DNA from: Thraustochytrium sp. TN22
Taxonomy: Eukaryota > Sar > Bigyra > Thraustochytrida > Thraustochytriidae
Reading direction: 5' to 3'
Assembly (NCBI GenBank): GCA_013306675.1
Contig: JABLUY010000361.1
Location: 1-20,195 of the forward strand
Length of the DNA: 20,195 nucleotides
Below the pieces are notes generated by a model, which saw nothing but the letters and a program-made list of their open reading frames with translations, had not been told where the DNA came from and did no database searches. Below, in pieces: positions 17,804-20,195 of the stretch (the first letter of the stretch is position 1; each line of letters begins with the position of its first letter). The translations under genes and the position numbers were made by a program.

Positions 17804-19372
17804 ATGCTGGGCGTGGTGCGTCGGCGCGCGGCGGCGGTGGCGCGTTGGCCTGCAGCAGCAGCAGCAGCAGGACCTCTAGCGCCAGCAGCGCCAGCAGCGC
17901 CACCAGCGCCACCAGCAGCAGCAACACGTCGTCATCGGCATGCGCCTCCACGTCCTCCGCCTCAGCAGCAGTTCGAGGTGCGTATTACGACGGGCAACCG
18001 GCGCGGCGCCAGTACGACGGCGGATGTGTTTGTGCGTCTGGTGGGTCGCCACGCGCAGACACAGCGCCTTGTGGTGCCTGGCGAGTATCTGCGCGATTCG
18101 ACGGTCGTGGTGACCGTGGACTCGCCGGTGGCCTTGGGCAGGTTGCGCATCATCGAGGTGGGCCATGACAATGCTGGGGAGGTGGGTGTTGGCTGGTACC
18201 TGGAGAGTGTGGAGGTGGTGGAGCTCCTGGAGGACTCGCCAACGCCTGCGCGTTCGCTCATGTTGCCGGTGCGCCGTTGGTTGGGCAAGTCTGACATTGG
18301 TGTTGGCACGTACCCGACCTTTGTGCAGTTGCGTGCTGGCATTGCGGACTCCATGACGGACCCGACGAGTTTTGTCTTGCCTGGTGCGCAGACTATCTCG
18401 GGAAGCAAGCCCCGCCCTGTTTTCATTCGCACGGGTGCGGCAGCCTACCCGCATCCGGACAAGGTGCGCCAGGGTGAGCGTGCGATTGTGCGTGCTGACG
18501 TTGGCCAGGCGGGAGAGGATGCCTACTCCATTGCCACGGTGCGCTATCCGAACCGCACCGAGTTGGAGAAGCTCGCTCGGGTACCTCAGGGTTCGCTTCG
18601 CGACACCAAGTGGCCCACGACGGTCACCATTAGCGTCTGTGATGGTGTCTACCAGTGGCGCGAGGCTGGCATTGACGCTGGCGAGTGGTCTCGGTTTTTG
18701 GTTCGCAGCCTCCTTCGCCAGGCTTCGCATCATGTGCGCGACACGGAGGCGCGCGATTCTCTGCATTCCGAAAAGTGGGCGCACTCGTACCGTGATCTCG
18801 GCCTTGCGCCGCCACTCGTGCCCATGAGCCATCCGTTGCAGCTTTTGCGTGATGCTGAGGACCGCATTCGCGAGACGGACATTCAGGGTTCTTCTACGGC
18901 ATGCATTGCAAGTTTGCATGGCCTCGACAACATGCTCTACGTTGCCTGCCTTGGGGACTCGGGCGTTTTGGTGCATCGCAACCGTCTCGGCGTCATTTTT
19001 CGCACGCCCGAGCAAGAGCATGCCTTTGGTTATCCCTTTCAGCTTGGTCATCATCAAGCAACCGACCATGCAGGAGATGCTCTCGTTTCACATTGTCGTC
19101 TCGCTCATGGTGATGCAGTCGTCGTTGCATCGGATGGTCTCTTTGACAATCTTTCAGAGACACGCATTGCTGCCATTCTCGATGCTCATATGCCGACTCG
19201 AGACACACAAAAGTGTGCTGTTGCTCTTGCCACCGAGGCCTATTACAATTCCATTTCCAAGACCGTCACCACACCCTATAGTCAAACTGCTGCCGAGGAG
19301 TTTGATTTGGTTTGGAATGGTGGCAAGAAGGATGACATTACTGTCGTCGTAGCTTTTGTTTTGTCCGACTGA
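17804..19372 (+). CDS. PLAT domain - PPTC7-type PP2C phosphatase fusion, probably mitochondrial
   Basis: A 522-residue protein. Residues 1-56 are rich in Ala, Arg and Pro with no acidic residues (MLGVVRRRAAAVARW...), like a mitochondrial presequence followed by a low-complexity linker. Residues about 57-165 form a PLAT/LH2 beta-sandwich: FEVRITTGNRRGASTTADVF, LGRLRIIEVGHDNAG, VGWYLESVEVVE and the closing RRWLGK. PLAT domains usually bind lipid or membrane partners. Residues about 210-520 match PPTC7/PTC7-like metal-dependent Ser/Thr phosphatases: GAAAYPHPDK, GEDAY (237-241), CDGVYQWREAGID (D280), GSSTAC (362-367), LGDSG (383-387), ASDGLFDN (D444) and GGKKDDITVVVA (D510, D511). The aspartates that hold the two metal ions are all present. 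The usual DGVGGW is DGVYQW here, a change next to the active site. Known PTC7/PPTC7 enzymes act in mitochondria, with reported roles in coenzyme Q synthesis and mitophagy control. I chose the ATG at 17804 over the one at 17750 because the latter adds only residues encoded by the (CT)n tract and would mask the presequence. The PLAT fusion is not a PPTC7 architecture I know. Confidence 0.88.
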   Translation: MLGVVRRRAAAVARWPAAAAAAGPLAPAAPAAPPAPPAAATRRHRHAPPRPPPQQQFEVRITTGNRRGASTTADVFVRLVGRHAQTQRLVVPGEYLRDSTVVVTVDSPVALGRLRIIEVGHDNAGEVGVGWYLESVEVVELLEDSPTPARSLMLPVRRWLGKSDIGVGTYPTFVQLRAGIADSMTDPTSFVLPGAQTISGSKPRPVFIRTGAAAYPHPDKVRQGERAIVRADVGQAGEDAYSIATVRYPNRTELEKLARVPQGSLRDTKWPTTVTISVCDGVYQWREAGIDAGEWSRFLVRSLLRQASHHVRDTEARDSLHSEKWAHSYRDLGLAPPLVPMSHPLQLLRDAEDRIRETDIQGSSTACIASLHGLDNMLYVACLGDSGVLVHRNRLGVIFRTPEQEHAFGYPFQLGHHQATDHAGDALVSHCRLAHGDAVVVASDGLFDNLSETRIAAILDAHMPTRDTQKCAVALATEAYYNSISKTVTTPYSQTAAEEFDLVWNGGKKDDITVVVAFVLSD

Positions 19373-19430
19373 AAACTGAAAACCTCAATTGAAAACCTCA
19401 ATTGAAAACCTCAAAAACAATTTTAAGGTC
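19373..19430. repeat. 13-bp A-rich tandem repeat downstream of the phosphatase gene
   Basis: TGAAAACCTCAAT-like units occur three times directly after the stop codon, followed by AAAACAATTTTAAGG. This is the 3' UTR or flank of the phosphatase gene. No AATAAA signal is visible. Confidence 0.75.
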
Positions 19431-20195
19431 GGCTCATGCCCTGAGCCGTCCACGACGCTCACCTCTCGGCTCATGCCAGGGCAAGGACTGTTCACTTCCA
19501 GCCCTGAGCCATCCACGACGCTCACCTCTCGGCTCATGCCAGGCCAAGGACTGTCCGCTTCCAGCCCTGAGCCGTCCACGCCGCTCACCTCTCTGCTCAT
19601 GCCAGGGCAAGGACTGTTCGCTTCCAGCCCTGAGCCGTCCACGACGCTCACCTCTCGGCTCATGCCAGGGCAAGGACTGTTCGCTTCCAGCCCTGAGCCG
19701 TCCACGACGCTCACCTCTCGGCTCATGCCAGGGCAAGGACTGTTCGCTTCCAGCCCTGAGCCGTCCACGACGCTCACCTCTCGGCTCATGCCAGGGCAAG
19801 GACTGTTCGCTTCCAGCCCTGAGCCGTCCACGACGCTCACCTCTCGGCTCATGCCAGGGCAAGGACTGTTCGCTTCCAGCCCTGAGCCGTCCACGACGCT
19901 CACCTCTCGGCTCATGCCAGGGCAAGGACTGTTCGCTTCCAGCCCTGAGCCGTCCACGACGCTCACCTCTCGGCTCATGCCAGGGCAAGGACTGTTCGCT
20001 TCCAGCCCTGAGCCGTCCACGACGCTCACCTCTCGGCTCATGCCAGGGCAAGGACTGTTCGCTTCCAGCCCTGAGCCGTCCACGACGCTCACCTCTCGGC
20101 TCATGCCAGGGCAAGGACTGTTCGCTTCCAGCCCTGAGCCGTCCACGACGCTCACCTCTCGGCTCATGCCAGGGCAAGGACTGTTCGCTTCCAGC
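19431..20195. repeat. 63-bp minisatellite array, about 12 copies, running off the right edge
   Basis: The unit is 63 bp, beginning GGCTCATGCCAGGGCAAGGA and ending GACGCTCACCTCTC. The first copy is truncated (about 26 bp missing). The next two or three copies (to about 19620) carry scattered single-base variants, and from about 19620 the copies look identical to the window end. Because 63 is a multiple of three, several frames stay open throughout; on the minus strand one frame encodes a 21-residue repeat starting MSREVSVVDGSGLEANS. Each unit can fold: GGCTC with GAGCC and AGGGC with GCCCT. There is no spacer diversity, so it is not CRISPR. It may be a satellite or subtelomeric array. Confidence 0.92.

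Noticed and set aside
17876-19069. A 397-residue minus-strand open frame
   Set aside because: It is antisense to the PLAT-phosphatase gene, whose domains are unmistakable on the plus strand.
19385-20167. Minus-strand repeat protein of 260 residues (21-residue unit)
   Set aside because: The open frame is a by-product of a 63-bp unit length. Two different minus frames are open across the array, and nothing suggests a promoter or selection on the protein.
19431-20195. CRISPR-like array
   Set aside because: The units are contiguous 63-bp copies with no unique spacers, and the genome is eukaryotic.

Overview
The window reads as nuclear DNA of a flagellated, GC-rich, intron-poor unicellular eukaryote (protist or alga). 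Three things point there: a full-size axonemal dynein heavy chain encoded almost without interruption, tRNA genes with internal A/B boxes followed by oligo-T Pol III terminators, and a mitochondrial-type PPTC7-like phosphatase. The sequence does not let me name the lineage. No viral, retroviral or transposon coding sequence was recognised.

Layout. Positions 1-386 are non-coding and hold a short 23-bp tandem repeat and the presumed 3' flank of the dynein gene. Positions 387-14334 (minus strand) are one giant gene for an inner-arm dynein heavy chain of the DNAH10 / I1 (f) 1-alpha class, about 4,648 residues. Its only interruption is a one-base frame shift at an 11-base G run (C run in the mRNA) at 11384-11394. 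This is either a homopolymer length error or polymorphism, or the edge of a short intron of about 112-115 bp. Positions 14335-16556 hold no protein gene that I trust. They carry three identical tRNA-Glu(CUC) genes (one plus, two minus) inside large inverted and direct duplications of about 290 bp, plus a duplicated flank from which the tRNA gene appears to have been deleted.

Positions 16557-17441 (minus) encode a small RCC1/BLIP-II-like beta-propeller protein with repeated Cys-Trp motifs. It faces a plus-strand gene at 17804-19372 across a 362-bp divergent intergenic region crowded with simple repeats: three GAC-rich minisatellite units, a (CG)n tract, a 12-bp triple repeat and a (CT)n tract that ends next to the start codon. 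The plus-strand gene encodes an unusual fusion: an Ala/Arg-rich possible mitochondrial presequence, a PLAT/LH2 domain and a PPTC7-type PP2C phosphatase with its metal-binding aspartates intact. From 19431 to the right edge lies a tandem array of a 63-bp unit, about 12 copies, still running at the end of the window.

The three protein genes show no obvious shared pathway. The dynein works in the axoneme, the phosphatase probably in mitochondria, and the propeller protein has no assignable role. The least ordinary parts are the PLAT-PPTC7 fusion, the tRNA-Glu duplication locus with its conserved 3' flank, and the minisatellite in front of the propeller gene, whose units each encode a hydrophobic signal-like peptide.
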